64,000 nt of DNA from Marisa cornuarietis (taxonomy: Eukaryota > Mollusca > Gastropoda > Architaenioglossa > Ampullariidae): the NCBI GenBank assembly GCA_004794655.1, contig SMMW01000622.1:3781501-3845500 (forward strand). The letters are read 5' to 3'. The notes below the pieces were generated by a model that had not been told where the DNA came from, did no database searches, and worked only from the letters and a program-made list of their open reading frames with translations. Position numbers and translations under genes: made by a program. Positions 26,601 to 38,800 of this stretch are shown one piece after another. Position 1 is the first letter of the stretch. Each line of letters begins with the position of its first letter.

Positions 26601-29600
26601 GGTCGAATAACTTTATACGCGATCCGCCAGGCCGGAAAGCCTTTCCGGCCTCCCATGCATACGGATTTTTCACTGCTATTCACCCTAATAGGCGCTATTC
26701 TTGAATAAAGCCCTTTTCCGGGCTACATGCATACGGGGCCTGATCAACAATCACTTTTATACATTAACAGACTGAGAATGCTGCATACACATGCTGTATA
26801 CAACCTGCCACTTCCATACATTATTTTGCATAAGTGCAATGTGGCAAAATGCTGTCATATCTTTACCTGAACAATCCTGAATTCATTTCTATCCATTAAC
26901 TGGTAAACAGGCTGACAGTTAATGGGAAGGTATAGATTTTCCAAATATCTAGATCATGCAAGTTGCTCAATGTGAAAGAAGCTTTAGAAATAATTTTAGT
27001 TCCAAAAGAAGCATACAATTCTGAAGCAGGAGATTTTAGTGATTCAGATCCACCTAGTTTTGATGATAGCTGCCATAGAGAATGTGCGAAGAAACACAAA
27101 TAAATTGTGGGTCAGCACAATGAAAAGTGATGAGAGTGAAAGTGACATGGAGATTCCCAAAAATTCCAAACATCCTACAGCAGTGTGATTTCAACACCTA
27201 AGGGTGCAAAAATCTTTATCTCTTTTCACCACCGCTAAAATATTAATTTCATTACTTCACCACGATCACAAAGCTTGCTCAACTTGCCACCATGATAGAA
27301 ATGTAAACCTGTTGACTTACCAACTCATGAAATTATTTTTTTTTTAAATTTTTTTTTCTCGATCGCTCAGATGATGAAATTATAAAACCTATGAAGAGTG
27401 AAACAAACTATAGATCAGACAATGCATGTCCCATATTATATTACCTAGCTCCAAAATAAAATGATGGAAACCTGTTACCATACAAGAAATAACTATGTGT
27501 CTAAAAATAAAATTTTGAAAGGTCATTGAAAATACCTAGTTTCTTTTAGATTTAAGAGAAAATGCCTTGACAGGAAGGAACGAGGCTGGAACAGTTTATT
27601 TCTGAATAGCTTGAACTTCAATTATAGCTTTCATTTGTTCTGTTATCGTTGTTAGTTCTTTTTTTCTGACTTTTAAAAATGCTTGAATGTTTCATGTGGT
27701 CCTGAGTATCTGAATGATGTACATAATGAAATTTGTTAAAGAGATCATGATGTTTTATGTACTTAAAAAGAAATATGCAAACAAAAGAAAAACAGATAAC
27801 CAATAAAACTTTGAAGAGCAGTACCTTTATGACAATCACACGTGCTAGAACCTGACAGAAAATTCTGAGGAAATATTTTTTAGTACACTTAATTAAGGCC
27901 TTAATTATGGAAGCAAGAGTAGACTAAACAATGGCTAACTGAATAGCCACATCAGAAAGGAAACAAAAGAAATTGAATAAAAAGAGCTTGGTAGGATTTA
28001 TCTCAAAAACACATTATCGGACCAGTCACCAGAGTGCCAGCTGGATGTTGAAATCTTGAGCTTCGTGCACTGAATCAAAGCTAGTGAAACAACATTAGGG
28101 ATAAAAGGCTCCAATGGCAACTTACCTTTACTCTGCACTCTCTGCCACTGAACTCCTCAGGCTTGCTAAAGATCTCGATACCCCCTGCTGATTGCACATG
28201 CATGAGGAAGTAGAGAAGAGTCATCTCTGAGGTAGCAAGTCCGAACATGCAGCGTGTTGCTGCTTCAATGAGATCCTTGGCATCTGAAACATAATCATTT
28301 GTGCCCCACTAAAAATTAGCTAGATACTGATATGGGTGTAGAAACTATGGTAGACTTTGTCATTTATATTTGTGTGTCACATGGTATGCAAATGAAGGTC
28401 ATAATCATTCTGAAGGAGAAATAGACTCCCCATCTTATGCTGCTCTGTGTTTTCAGCAGATGATTGGTTTAATACTAAAGGTTAATCTGGTCCTAATCTC
28501 ATTATTAATCAATAAAAGTGCACCTTTAATAGTCTTGACTTGCCTCTTTTATATGCAATGGATGGAGGATAGTAACTGCAGAAAAGCACAAAGTGACTCA
28601 AAATATTGGTGATCCTACAGCTGCAAACATGCATAAAAACAACCTACTCCAGTTCTTGATTAGCAGCTGGCACTGACTCTAGTCCTCACCTTAGTAAGGT
28701 GTAAAATACTCACTTTTAAGGAAGAGTACTTATTTAGTGCCATAAAATTCATTGATCCTATGCATTGTAGAATGATATATTTAACTCTGCTAGAGCTGAT
28801 AGTATTACTGGTTGGTTGTATTTCCCACTGGGTCAAATACTATGGACTTACACATAATGAGCGACACAATGGGGCAAGATGCTGCGTGGGAAAAAACACC
28901 CTAAGCTGAAATTGAAAAATATAAACATGATGCACATACTGTACTTTTCTCATGCACATTTTTTCAATTTTTGGTAATGTTAGTATGGTTGAATGACTTC
29001 TGCTGTGACACCAGAACAATCTGTTCTGCCAAGTGGATGTCTATTTTATTTACCATTTTCTGGGGGAATTCATTTATAATCTTCTGTGGAATAATTCAAT
29101 TCTCTAAAGTGGAATAATTGAGTGGCCAACTGAGATAACAACTTTCTACTATGCCTCATTTGCATGTGAAGAGCTATTTTTCTGTGTACACTATCATATT
29201 TTGCAAAAATACATACCTTGTGTCCAAAGATTTTGTTTACAAAATGACTCAAACGTAACCCCATCCCACGTGACAGCCTCAACAGAACTCTGCATGTCCA
29301 TCCATGCTAGTCTTTTCCGCATTCGTTGAAGCTAAAATCACAGAAATTCTAAAATAAGTCCACTTTTCTACTTTGTAGATTCTTTTTGTAACTCTGTTAA
29401 CTATGGCTGTTTTCTCTATCCAACACCCCTTTTGGATCTTTATATCATTCTAAACTGTTCTCTCACATCCACACATCAAACATAATAAATAGGTTATCTT
29501 AATTCTATCAAAGGTAGAATGGCCCATAACTACCATTCTTGGGATGGGGGATAAATGTAGAGATCATGATGGTAGTTTATGCATCAGGAAAAAGGGCTGC

Positions 29601-32600
29601 TTTTGTCAACTACTATATTTACTAGATTATCCGTTCAATATCAACAAAACTGATCTAATATTATACATATATTTTATTTTCACTAGGACAGATTCCTATA
29701 AAGATGTTCATAGTTACTATAATTTCCTAAAGTGTACTTTACCTTCCATGTGAACTGAGCTATGTCAAGTCGTGCCTGCCATGGAAGCTGTGGAGCTGAG
29801 TTTATTACAATGCTTCCGGTAGGTTTTGTTGGGTTGAAGGTATCCAGCTCAAATTTATGCAGCAAGTATCGCAAGTGTATCTGAGGCCTGCATATCCATA
29901 TGAGAAAAATCTACAGCAGAAGGATAAACCTCTTTTTTTTTTAATACTTGCATAAAGCAGAGGACTAGCTTGCACCAGAAACTGATGCTGACCAATATAT
30001 TATTACACTATTATTACTATTTTTAATGAGTCTTCCTGTTGATTAGGTACTAATTTGTCAATAAAAGATAATAAATTGTTTATAGGTTGAGATATTTTGT
30101 ATTTGAATAAAACTAGTATTTTTGGGTGTGGGGAAGGAGAAGTTGGTGTTTTACGCTGAGCCAGAAACTAAAGCTGTATCACAGCAAGGCAGCCAGCCCT
30201 CTAAACAGATGCCACATGCAGAGGAAGAACAGTGTGCTCAAAACAAGAGCTGAGCCTAACACAGCAAACCCTCACTGTATGGCGACAGGCACTAACCACT
30301 GCGCCACCAGACCACCCATTTGTTTTTGGGGTAAGAGAGAGATGGGTATAATTATAATAATAAGGTATTTATAAACCACCCATTCTTGCTACGGCAATTC
30401 ATGGCACACAAATAAAAGAACTCCCAAATACATATGCACATATACCTATACATGCACATAAGTATACACTATGGGAGCAGAGAAAGTTTTAAGAGACGTT
30501 TTGAAGGAAGAGAAAGCAGGGTTCTAGCAAACATGGAGTGGCAGTTCATTTACCATAAGCGGACCAGAGACATGGAAAAGAATGTGGACCAAATGTAAGA
30601 AGTTTGATCTAAGGAATGCAAAGCCTTAGGGGACCAAAAGAAAAGCAAGAGAATAAGGTGGCGTGTAGATATCGAGAGAGTTGGACAGGTAGGTGGGGGG
30701 AGAGTTACTAAGACAAAAGATGTTGACTTAATGTGTTTTGAAATTGGGAACCTGTGGAGTGCAGTAAGGTCAAGGAGAGTAGTGGTGTTATCACCTTCAT
30801 TCTTACAGAAAATGAGACGGGAATTGCTTTGATCATGCTGAAAAATATAGATGATACAGTCAGGAAGGCCAGATGATAATAGCATGACTTAGCAGTATAG
30901 GATACGAACTGATGCATGGACAGAGAGTTGTTGAATATAATATCCAGGTTCTTAGCAGAGTCCGAAACAGGAATGGTAATGTTGTCGATCTGGAGAGAAA
31001 GGGAGATTTTGGTGTGGGTTTGGGGAACGTGGTAAAGAGCTATGGAACATTTCAGGAATGTGGAATTCTGCCTCTGTTATTAAGTCTGATCATTGTTGTT
31101 TTGTTTAGTGAGATTTACTCCCATTTTCTATAATAAAATTTGTCATATATATATATTTATGCACAATCAGGGTCTCCGAGAACCAGAATGGGGCCTGGGG
31201 CTGAGAATCTCTATGGGCCCCTTGTAATTGTAATTATAAATTATTTTCCTAGTATATAATAATATGCTTACAAATCAATTGTCAATATCTACATTTCATT
31301 GTGTAACGCAATAAAGACTGCAAACATTAAGACAAGTGCACTAGGCTCTACATCACTTCTTGAAGACAGAGTAGTTTACATGTGAGTGGTTAGTAAATGA
31401 GGAAAAATGTTAAAGGATCAAACTTGTAGTACCCAGTTCCATAGCCCCCAGAGTGAGGAAGGCCTGTTTCGTCAACTTTTCTTTAAATGAAAGAGAAAAG
31501 AAGGAAAGAAATCCACTGACCAAGGGCGGATCCCTTTCACAGCCACAGGCCCAGGTACACCAGACCCCCTTGTTCTCCCCACTCTCATCAGGCCTATGTA
31601 CAATCATTCTGTTTACATTCATCCTGTATTATCTCTGTCAGCAAACATACCTTCCAACCCATTCTCCTCCCAAGTCCCAGAAATCCTTGGTACCATCAGC
31701 AGCTGTTAGCTGTTGAGTAAGTATACGCCCCCCAATTCTATCTGCAAACAGGGAAACAAATAACCAAAGAATGATTTTCTCCATGTACATCTGTTTTGTT
31801 AAAATTGTACTAAACAAGGACATAGAAGAACACAACTAAGAATTCAGCAGCTTTCATTGAGATAAATATTTACTACAAAACCTCAATACATAAGTTATTT
31901 GTATTAATTCATTGCTGTGGACTAAACTGAACTAAAAGTCTAGTGTTTATATCCTTTCACAAAGCAGTTTCTGTAGTTGGAACTCAAATTCCACTGTCCA
32001 AGCACAAAAGATCTATGCCTGCTTTAGGTCATTCTAGGTCAATCCAGTCATCAGCATGATTAAAGTTAAAATTAAACTTAAATAACACTGCATTTGTTAG
32101 CAATACAAGTGTGCAAGTGTAAAAGTGTTAACTGTATCTTTGAATTTGATCATGAAGAGTTGTAAACAACTGTTTGTACAATTATATCAGCCTTTCAAAC
32201 CAGCCATTTTCACATGATATTCTGTTCCTTAAACAGTACTATCACGAAAAGCAGACAGCAAACAAAGAGACATATCAGCATCCATGCAGTAGCATATTTA
32301 AAAGAATATCTTCTAACAGTTTCATTCTCTTGTTGCTATCAGAGGGCAAACGTTATCCTGTTGCCAAAGCTGTGCAAACTGGAGTGTAAGTTGAGAATTT
32401 TTTTTTTTTTAAAGGTAATAAATGCTGTACATGACATGAACTGGGACATGAGCTATAGTGTTTAAGTTTTGAATGAATGACGTATTCAATTACATACAAA
32501 GAGTGCTACAAAAGACTTTTTAAAGGTGTTATAAACAAATAGATTGTGACACATTTACTTAACATGATCACAAATTTCTACACCATATATGCTTCCTTGC

Positions 32601-33374
32601 TGTTTAGATATATATATATATATATAGCTCTTTCAATTTCATGCTTTTTGAGCATTAAGGTAACAAAGTATATATTTATTTCATTATCCACATACCTTTT
32701 TACTTCTTAAACTACACAGTGCACGCGGTAACCTGGAAGTGTTTGAACGTGTAACTGTGTGAATGGCGCGGGAGAGGGTGTGATAATGCATATGCACATT
32801 ATTTCGATAGGCCTGTGTCCTATGGGATTTTTAAACTACCAGTAAATACCTTTAAATACAATCATGATCAGAGCTGATTAAATTCATTTACTCAAACTTC
32901 ATCAATCATCACTGTATCACCACCATCGCGATGCAATTAAAACTGCAGACTATAACATATTGTGAAAGAAAAATGAGGTGATTAATGCGGAAGCATGTGT
33001 ATTTGGATCCTTTTAATGTTCTCTCGATGGAAAAAAAAATCTACACCTGCAAACACAACAGTGTTGATCTATGACAGAATGTATCGATACTCCCCCAAAA
33101 GTTTTATGTACTATCCAAATGGGAGACAAAAATACACCTCGATCTGGAATGAGAAAAAAATTGAGATGACTTATTTTACACCCAAATGAGCTAATTAAAA
33201 AAAAACACTAGGTAGTTATGAAGACGTTCGGTCACCTTTTGCTTCCAATACCATCAACTTCAAGCCTCTGTCTTTCTCCGATAGATACAAAGCACATGAC
33301 AGGCCCGACAACCCAGCGCCTATCACCACTACATCACAATCGTACGTCTCCATGACTTCTGGTTTTTTCGCCAT
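20617..33374 (-). CDS. Monoamine oxidase-like flavoprotein, copy A, 12 exons
   Basis: Exons: 33236-33374, 31651-31741, 29743-29887, 29217-29331, 28126-28283, 25357-25446, 24978-25065, 23823-23923, 23497-23661, 22981-23168, 22052-22139, 20617-20859; 1611 nt, 536 aa, all in frame. The N-terminus has the dinucleotide fold [14 protein letters not shown], then DRIGGR and DLGGEWVG. Exon 10 has EPYNGGCF: Cys about 404 matches the cysteine that binds FAD covalently in MAO. The Lys that holds the flavin N5 water is kept (K302, in PLAFLVKF). The two aromatic-cage tyrosines of human MAO are both Phe here (F405; F442 in WCGFMNG). Exon 11 carries [10 protein letters not shown], and a membrane segment at about 494-512 near the end matches the MAO outer-membrane anchor. 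Expected reaction: oxidative deamination of amines to aldehyde, ammonia and H2O2; substrate unknown. Confidence 0.93.
21128..21812. mobile_element. Putative DNA element with imperfect terminal inverted repeats
   Basis: The left end GCCCCAGAAAAAATAAC and the right end, inverted, GCCCCAGAAAGAATAAC match at 16 of 17 positions, and both are followed some 15-40 nt inward by TGGGTCAC. No convincing target-site duplication and no transposase. An (ATA)n-tailed LINE/SINE 3' end begins at about 21199 inside it. It lies in intron 11 of MAO copy A. Family not recognised. Confidence 0.5.
22618..22860 (-). mobile_element. 3' end of a CR1/L2-like LINE or dependent retroposon
   Basis: On the - strand it ends in TGTAAAGTGCTTTGAGC, then GCTATACAAATC and an (ATT)-rich tail, the pattern of L2-type 3' ends. 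No coding part remains. Intron 10 of MAO copy A. Confidence 0.5.
24050..24901 (+). mobile_element. Non-LTR retrotransposon fragment (Rex1/Babar-like)
   Basis: Frames on the + strand give reverse transcriptase blocks [42 protein letters not shown] and [14 protein letters not shown], typical of Rex1-like elements. The catalytic FADD is intact, but stops and a frameshift interrupt the reading. The 3' tail is a CTTATT-like microsatellite at 24885-24901. 5'-truncated. Intron 7 of MAO copy A. Confidence 0.75.
25858..25956 (+). mobile_element. RTE 3'-end fragment nested in the Harbinger element
   Basis: Shares CCCAAAATAGGCAAGAGTGG and several following blocks (GCCCTGTCAGCT, ATGTGCTCCCC, GGCAAGG) in the same order with the 3' end of the RTE element at 50920-51000. 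Only this short 3' part is present, so it is either a severely 5'-truncated RTE or a SINE that borrowed an RTE tail. Confidence 0.7.
26087..26564 (-). pseudogene. HARBI1-like nuclease, broken fragments
   Basis: Two overlapping - strand frames form the N-terminal half of a HARBI1-type protein: [20 protein letters not shown] with [11 protein letters not shown], then [20 protein letters not shown] and [20 protein letters not shown], the HTH-like segment of this family. A frameshift near 26390 separates them. The catalytic DDE half is absent, so this is a remnant. Confidence 0.85.
30125..30309 (-). mobile_element. tRNA-derived SINE, reverse orientation
   Basis: On the - strand it opens with TGGTGGCGCAGTGGTTAGT (A-box head, 30291-30309), continues through a degraded B-box region and ends in GGCTCAGCGTAAAACACC, a tail resembling SINE 3' domains seen in molluscs. 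Intron 2 of MAO copy A. Confidence 0.6.
30350..31030 (-). mobile_element. Dispersed (ATA)n-tailed retroposon without coding capacity
   Basis: Begins on the + strand with an ATAATAATAA tail and TATTTATAA, followed by blocks such as TTAAGAGACGTTTTGAA and GAGTGGCAGTTCATT. These resemble the LINE 3' region at 805-1450 (TTAAGAGAGCGTTTGAA; GAGAGTTCCACT), so it is probably a decayed relative. No open frame of note. Boundaries uncertain. Confidence 0.45.
32607..32626. repeat. (TA)n microsatellite
   Basis: About ten TA units in intron 1 of MAO copy A. Confidence 0.9.
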
Positions 33375-35862
33375 AAACAGTCAGTCACCCATCCCAAGTT
33401 TTTTCTTTTTTTCTTCCGAAGCAGCATCAATAGCTGTCAGCTTTCCTAGCTCCTTGTTCGAGTTTTCTTTTGGCTCAGAGGCATCCACGCAAGGGGTCAT
33501 GACATGACCTTGGCGAGGTCTCGTGAAAGGTATCACGTCATCTGTAAAAAAAGTTAACGCCCCTGTCTGTTGTTGCTGTGCCACCCACAACCAACACCGC
33601 GTTACCCTCAAACTGCGGACCCAGGATTTTGAAGTTCGCGAGACGATTATGCATTTTAGCATAATTTTGATAATAAACATGGCGTTTATTTGCACAAGTG
33701 ATGGGCAAAAGAGACAACGTCAAAACTTTCTTTAACAGCTGTATTCCCGTGCGTGTGACTGTTCAATTGTTTGCAATTTTCTGTAGCAAATATATATACT
33801 TCTTAGTATCTAAGGAGAATGTCACCAGCCGTTTAAACACGCTTATTTGCCCGCACCAATTAAAAGATAGTTTTAGCACAATTACCATTCAGGTGGTACA
33901 AAATGTCAGATTTTATATTTTAAAAAATGGTTAACGAAAAATATTTTTATCACCCCCATCTGCAGGACTGAAACAGCACTAAAGCTAAAATTAAGTAATA
34001 ACAAAGAGGTGTAGACCTAGAGGCTAAATCCAACAGCTAGAAGTAAGGATAAGTATTTTATTGATTTTTATTGCCATGATCATTAAAGTATTAATAGTTG
34101 GTTTCGTGGGAATTTTGCCTTCATACCTTTGGACAGTACCAATCAAAATTGATGCTTTATTATCAAGCGTTTGGAAACAAGTCATCTTACCATAATATAG
34201 GTATGTAACAGGGTTGTATACTTAGGTATACATAAAGCTGGAAAAAGATCATGACGACAAAGAATAGTTCAAGCACACATAATCCAGTAACTATAATTAT
34301 ATATATATATATATACACTACACTGTAAGAGTGCTTTAACATATTCATCCTAATGTTTAAGTAAAATAATAACGACATCACTGTTTAGTACTCTGTGAAG
34401 TTTGTGCAACAGGCAATAGGAAAAGCCAGCAAAGAATGATTCCTGACCTCACCAAAGGCAGACATCCACTCTGCAAGAGAATCTGCTTAAGAATAAGTCT
34501 AATATATGGCTAATCCTCATAAAGCTTTATGAAAAATGCCATGTAATAACAACTAATTTATAAAATGCATTTCCCTAATTGTGTGCAGGTAAGCTCAATA
34601 GACTATATTCAAGAGATCACAAATGAATCAAAAGAGAACATGATTAAGCACAAAAAACAGTATAGGGATGACTTGTTGGATAAATAAAGATGAGCATTAG
34701 AGTAAATTGGTTATGAAAAGTATTAGTGAAAGAGTTGACTTCTGAGGCCCGACTTGAAAGCTTCGAATTTAGACCCAATGTGAAAAAAAAAAAGCAGAGA
34801 ATTCCAAATGTTTGAGGCAAATGAGGAATGTCAGTACAGGGAGGAGTCAGCACCAAAGGATTAAATAGACTGACAGACGATAGTCTTTTGTAACTCAGAG
34901 GAGCATGTATCAGAGAGTGTGATGACTGAAATGATTAAGCACTTCAACCATATCTCGTATAATTTTATTTAATGTGTCATTTACAAGTTTTCCATGTTTA
35001 GAGCAAAAATTTGTGCAATGATAAAATAATGGTTTGTGTGTGCTCAATTCCAACAGACGACAACAACTTCTTTTTTTTGTGTTACTTTAATACAATTTTA
35101 TATTTTTGTGCTTAAGAAAAGCAGTGCATATGAATCCGGTGCTACCTTGGTCCTAAAGCCAAATCTCTTACCTGATCATCTCTCCAGAAGCATATGTGCT
35201 ATAAAATTTGTTATAGGAGAAAAAAAAGCCCAATAATTTATTATCATGAATCATAGTGTGCAACACTATTGGGGCTGAAAAACTATGCTGAACTTGTCAT
35301 TTTATTAAAATCATTTCAGGCTTTTGTTTCATTCTGTTTTGAAAGGTCAGTTATGAATATTTTGAATACAAAATCAAGCATTAAAAAAGTCAAAAATGAA
35401 ACACTGAAAAAAGTGTCTCACTCAAAAGAGTTTACATCACTCAGGGAAACATTTTTTAAATTATTTTTAAAACATAAAACATGCATCTTTTACTCTTTAA
35501 ACATACTACACCTTGTTTGTCACATAAAATCAGTTACACATCAATCATAAATAAATGGATCATAAATGTGAAGTGGTGATCCATCCATTCACTTCATCTG
35601 CAAATTATCTTCCATCAAAATCTGTCCTCAGTAAACAAAAAAGCATTGAAAAGGTTAAAAATTGAAAAATTGTCTCACTCAAAAGAGCTTACATCAGACT
35701 AGGGGGAACATTTTTTTAAAATTATTTTTAAAAAAGGACATCTATTCAATATTCCATAAGCGAACTGCCTATTGTTTGATGTCTATGATTTAACCATCAT
35801 ACTGTCACTGTCATGTGTGCCAGTAGTAGGTCAGTATTTTAAAAAATCAAAATCAAAATGAC
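33375..35862. other. Spacer between the two MAO-like genes
   Basis: Must hold the promoter of copy A (just right of 33374) and the 3'UTR of copy B (just left of 35863). It contains an (AT)n run at 34298-34315 and a decayed dispersed repeat around 34620-34940 (motifs GAGGCCCGACTTGAAAGC and GAATTCCAAATG). No further exon found. Confidence 0.6.
35376..35742. repeat. Pair of ~100-bp direct repeats
   Basis: 35376-35480 and 35641-35742 share AAGCATT, GTCTCACTCAAAAGAG, TTACATCA and a TTTAAA-rich end in the same order with scattered differences, so a segment of about 100 bp was duplicated about 265 bp apart. It lies downstream of MAO copy B. Confidence 0.75.
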
Positions 35863-38800
35863 CTAAAAAAACTTAGTTTTCTTTGCCATCATGAAGATGC
35901 CAACCATGACACCAAAACCAATGGTCCACTTCAAGAATGAGGCTCCAATGAAACTCCTGCGTGGCTGCTTCAGCCACCGCTGTTTACTGAGTCCCTGTGC
36001 CGGCCTGGTGGCAAGAGTTGAGCCTTCCAATGCACCATAGTCCTCACTGATTAATACTTCTGGTCTTAGCTTCTCCAGTACCTCTGCTGCTGCCCTCAAA
36101 CCTGCCTGCACTGCACCATTCATGTAACCACACCAGGAGGTAGCTGTTTCTGTTCCCGCAAAATGCAACCTGTGAGGTTTTTGTAGCAAAAGAAACTTGC
36201 ATTAGTCACTGTCTTTGACAAAATAAATGCATTAATTATATTGTGTTATTTAAACCATGATGCTGACAATAATGATGAACATGAGAACAGCACTAATGCA
36301 TAAGAATAGGGCAGCTGTGAAAGTGACAAATCTTGTTTTGGTAATATTGGTGACAGCAGTTCTATTAATCTAAGGTGATAGCTACTGTGAAGATGACTCA
36401 ACAAAAAATTTGTTCTACATAGTTTTTCTCATTTTAGCTAAAAATCAAAATTTTTTCAGAGAGATGTGGATATATTGGTCACCTAACTCTCAAGTTACAG
36501 GAGACATTATCAAACAGCATAACAGGTCTTCCATTTATATCTCCATAAACAAAAATAGATATATATATCCATATCCTAACATAATTATTCTCTTCAACAC
36601 TACATGCTAGAAAAGTTGATCAAAGGAACCTTTCAAATGGCTGTCGGATGGCTTTTGAAAAGACAGGCATGCTGCCTACAGGCATAATGCACACTGGCGC
36701 ACCATATGAATATGGCTCCTGGTTCCAGTCCTTCTCAGAGAAGTCAATGTAATTGTACACCTCCTTCCCAAAGTAATCTGCAACTTGATCTAAAACCGCT
36801 CTCTTTCGTGTCTCTGGCTTTGAACAAAATTAATAAAAGAAATCAAAAAGAAAAATTAGAAAGTTTGAGATAATCAAATAATAGCTTACACAATGACAGG
36901 AACAATAAATGTTTTTTGGCTCTCTCAGTTTAGCAAAATTTAATTTGAGGAAAATACTTTTGGCTTGTAGAAAAAAAACCCAATGGATTTAAGAAACCAG
37001 CAACAGCTGTAGTAATGAATAATATGCTTTGTCAGTGGGCACAGGCAAAATTCCAAGTGTCAGCAATTATCATAAGTAATATTTAAAGACTGATATTTTT
37101 ATTAATACTCACTGATTGCTGAGTCCATTCTACTTTTACATCACCAGCAATAAATCCCAGTAAAGCAGGGCTGTTATTGTGAAGACAGGCATCATATATT
37201 ATACAAAGTGGACCTGAAGAGCAGTTAGGCACAGCAGTAATCCCTCCATTTGTAACAACCTCACCTGAGAAACCTGCTTTGCGCCAGAATGCCTGCATGT
37301 CAACAGAAATAGTTCACCACAGCTGACTTTTAAATTTCAAGTCTATACATCTATTCAGCAAATAGACTTGACAACAGACTAGATAATTTTGCTTTTCAAA
37401 TTTTCCATCAATCATGCATATTTCATTTTAAAATCTCAGCATACTCTAAGACAGTCACTTTTACTTTGGAAAATCTGAGTCAGCAAAGAACATAATTGTG
37501 AGTTAGCAACATAGATACCAATACTGGCAATACACAAACAAGTTTTAACATTAAGGTGTAATTTATAGAGTGAATACTCTTTAATACTGTATCCTAAAAT
37601 GTTACATTCATCCTCCTCTTATAATCGAATATTTCTAAAGTATATTTTTAAAAAACGTTTCACCAAGTATCATATAACTATGGCAGCAATACTACCTCTT
37701 GGTATGTAATAATGATTTTGGCGTAATTGCCAAGTGCCATTCTTTTGCACATATCTCTTTTAGTTTCAGGCAGGGAAGGGCTGAAGGTGATGAAGTCTAT
37801 AAAATACAAACAACCATACTGTTTGTTATTAAATACCTTTTCAAAAATACAAACCAAATATGTGTCCTTTATACTTGGTATCGATTTCATAACCAATTCA
37901 CAATTTACCCCAAAATCTCTTGAGAGTTTTCTTAGCCAAGACAACATAACCAATTCACAATTTACCCCAAAATCTCTTGAGAGTTTTCTTAGCCAAGACA
38001 GCGTTAAGAAATAATGGTCTTTGACATCTTGCCTCTAAGAATTTGAATTAAAATAACAAAACAGGCATATTATAAAACATTTGTCCATGATTATTATGAA
38101 TCCTCATCTAACATAGGTTAGGGGATTATAAAGAACATATCCATCCTCACCTAAAAGGGGTGGAGGCATAGCAGACACAGCATATTTGGAAATGTATGTT
38201 TCTCCTGTCTTCGTTGTAATCTTCACATTCTTGCTATTCTACATGAAAAAGACACAGTTTTTTTTCTCTCTTGGCCCTGGTTGGGAAACCCAGCAAATTA
38301 GCCCATGGATAACCTCCTGGTGTTAATCATTCAGCTGTCAGTGTCTCATGCATTCTAAGAAGCAATGCCTGAATCTATTATAATATTTAGTTTCTAGCTT
38401 CTATGTCCTGCAAGAAAACTGTTGCATTCTTGTTTACTATTTACTCCATACATATTTGCCTGACAGTCAGTAATTTACAAGATTAATGTGTGCTGATATA
38501 CTCAAACACGCACTTTTTCTTTAAAATGCAATTTAATATAAAATGCTTTACTGAAGAAATACCTGTTCAATATGGACTACTGGTTGCTGAAGTAGTATGT
38601 TTTCTTGGCCAATGCGTTCCACTAGGATTTCAGAAATCTGCTGTGCACCCCCCTCAAAACATAACAGCAGATGCAAGCCTGTTAACTTCAATTTATTTTA
38701 ATAACAAAAATAAACACATTCTAGAGCTCACAACAATAAACAACATTAGTTATCATAAAAAAAGGTTAGGAGCAGCTAAAGAATATATGTATTTTAAAAA

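Larger units (their letters stand above)
25565..26742 (-). mobile_element. PIF/Harbinger-type DNA transposon
   Basis: The ends are inverted copies, CAGGCCCCGTAAGCATG and CAGGCCCCGTATGCATG (one mismatch), 1178 bp apart. The interior encodes HARBI1-like transposase fragments on the - strand. Near the left end lies a near-perfect palindrome (25598-25632, arms CGAATAG...CTATTCG around TTTTCATGAAAA), and CTATTC-type motifs recur near both ends. Flanking triplets ATA and ATC do not match exactly, so the 3-bp duplication is unclear. Intron 5 of MAO copy A. Confidence 0.85.

Noticed and set aside
26900..27500. Acidic + strand frames ([16 protein letters not shown]) suggesting a PiggyBac-like N-terminus
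   Set aside because: Several stops, no DDE region, no TTAA-flanked ends found. Too weak to annotate.
37678..38014. + strand frames with a repeated [23 protein letters not shown] unit
   Set aside because: Produced by the 57-bp tandem duplication read in the wrong strand relative to the MAO exon; not a repeat protein.
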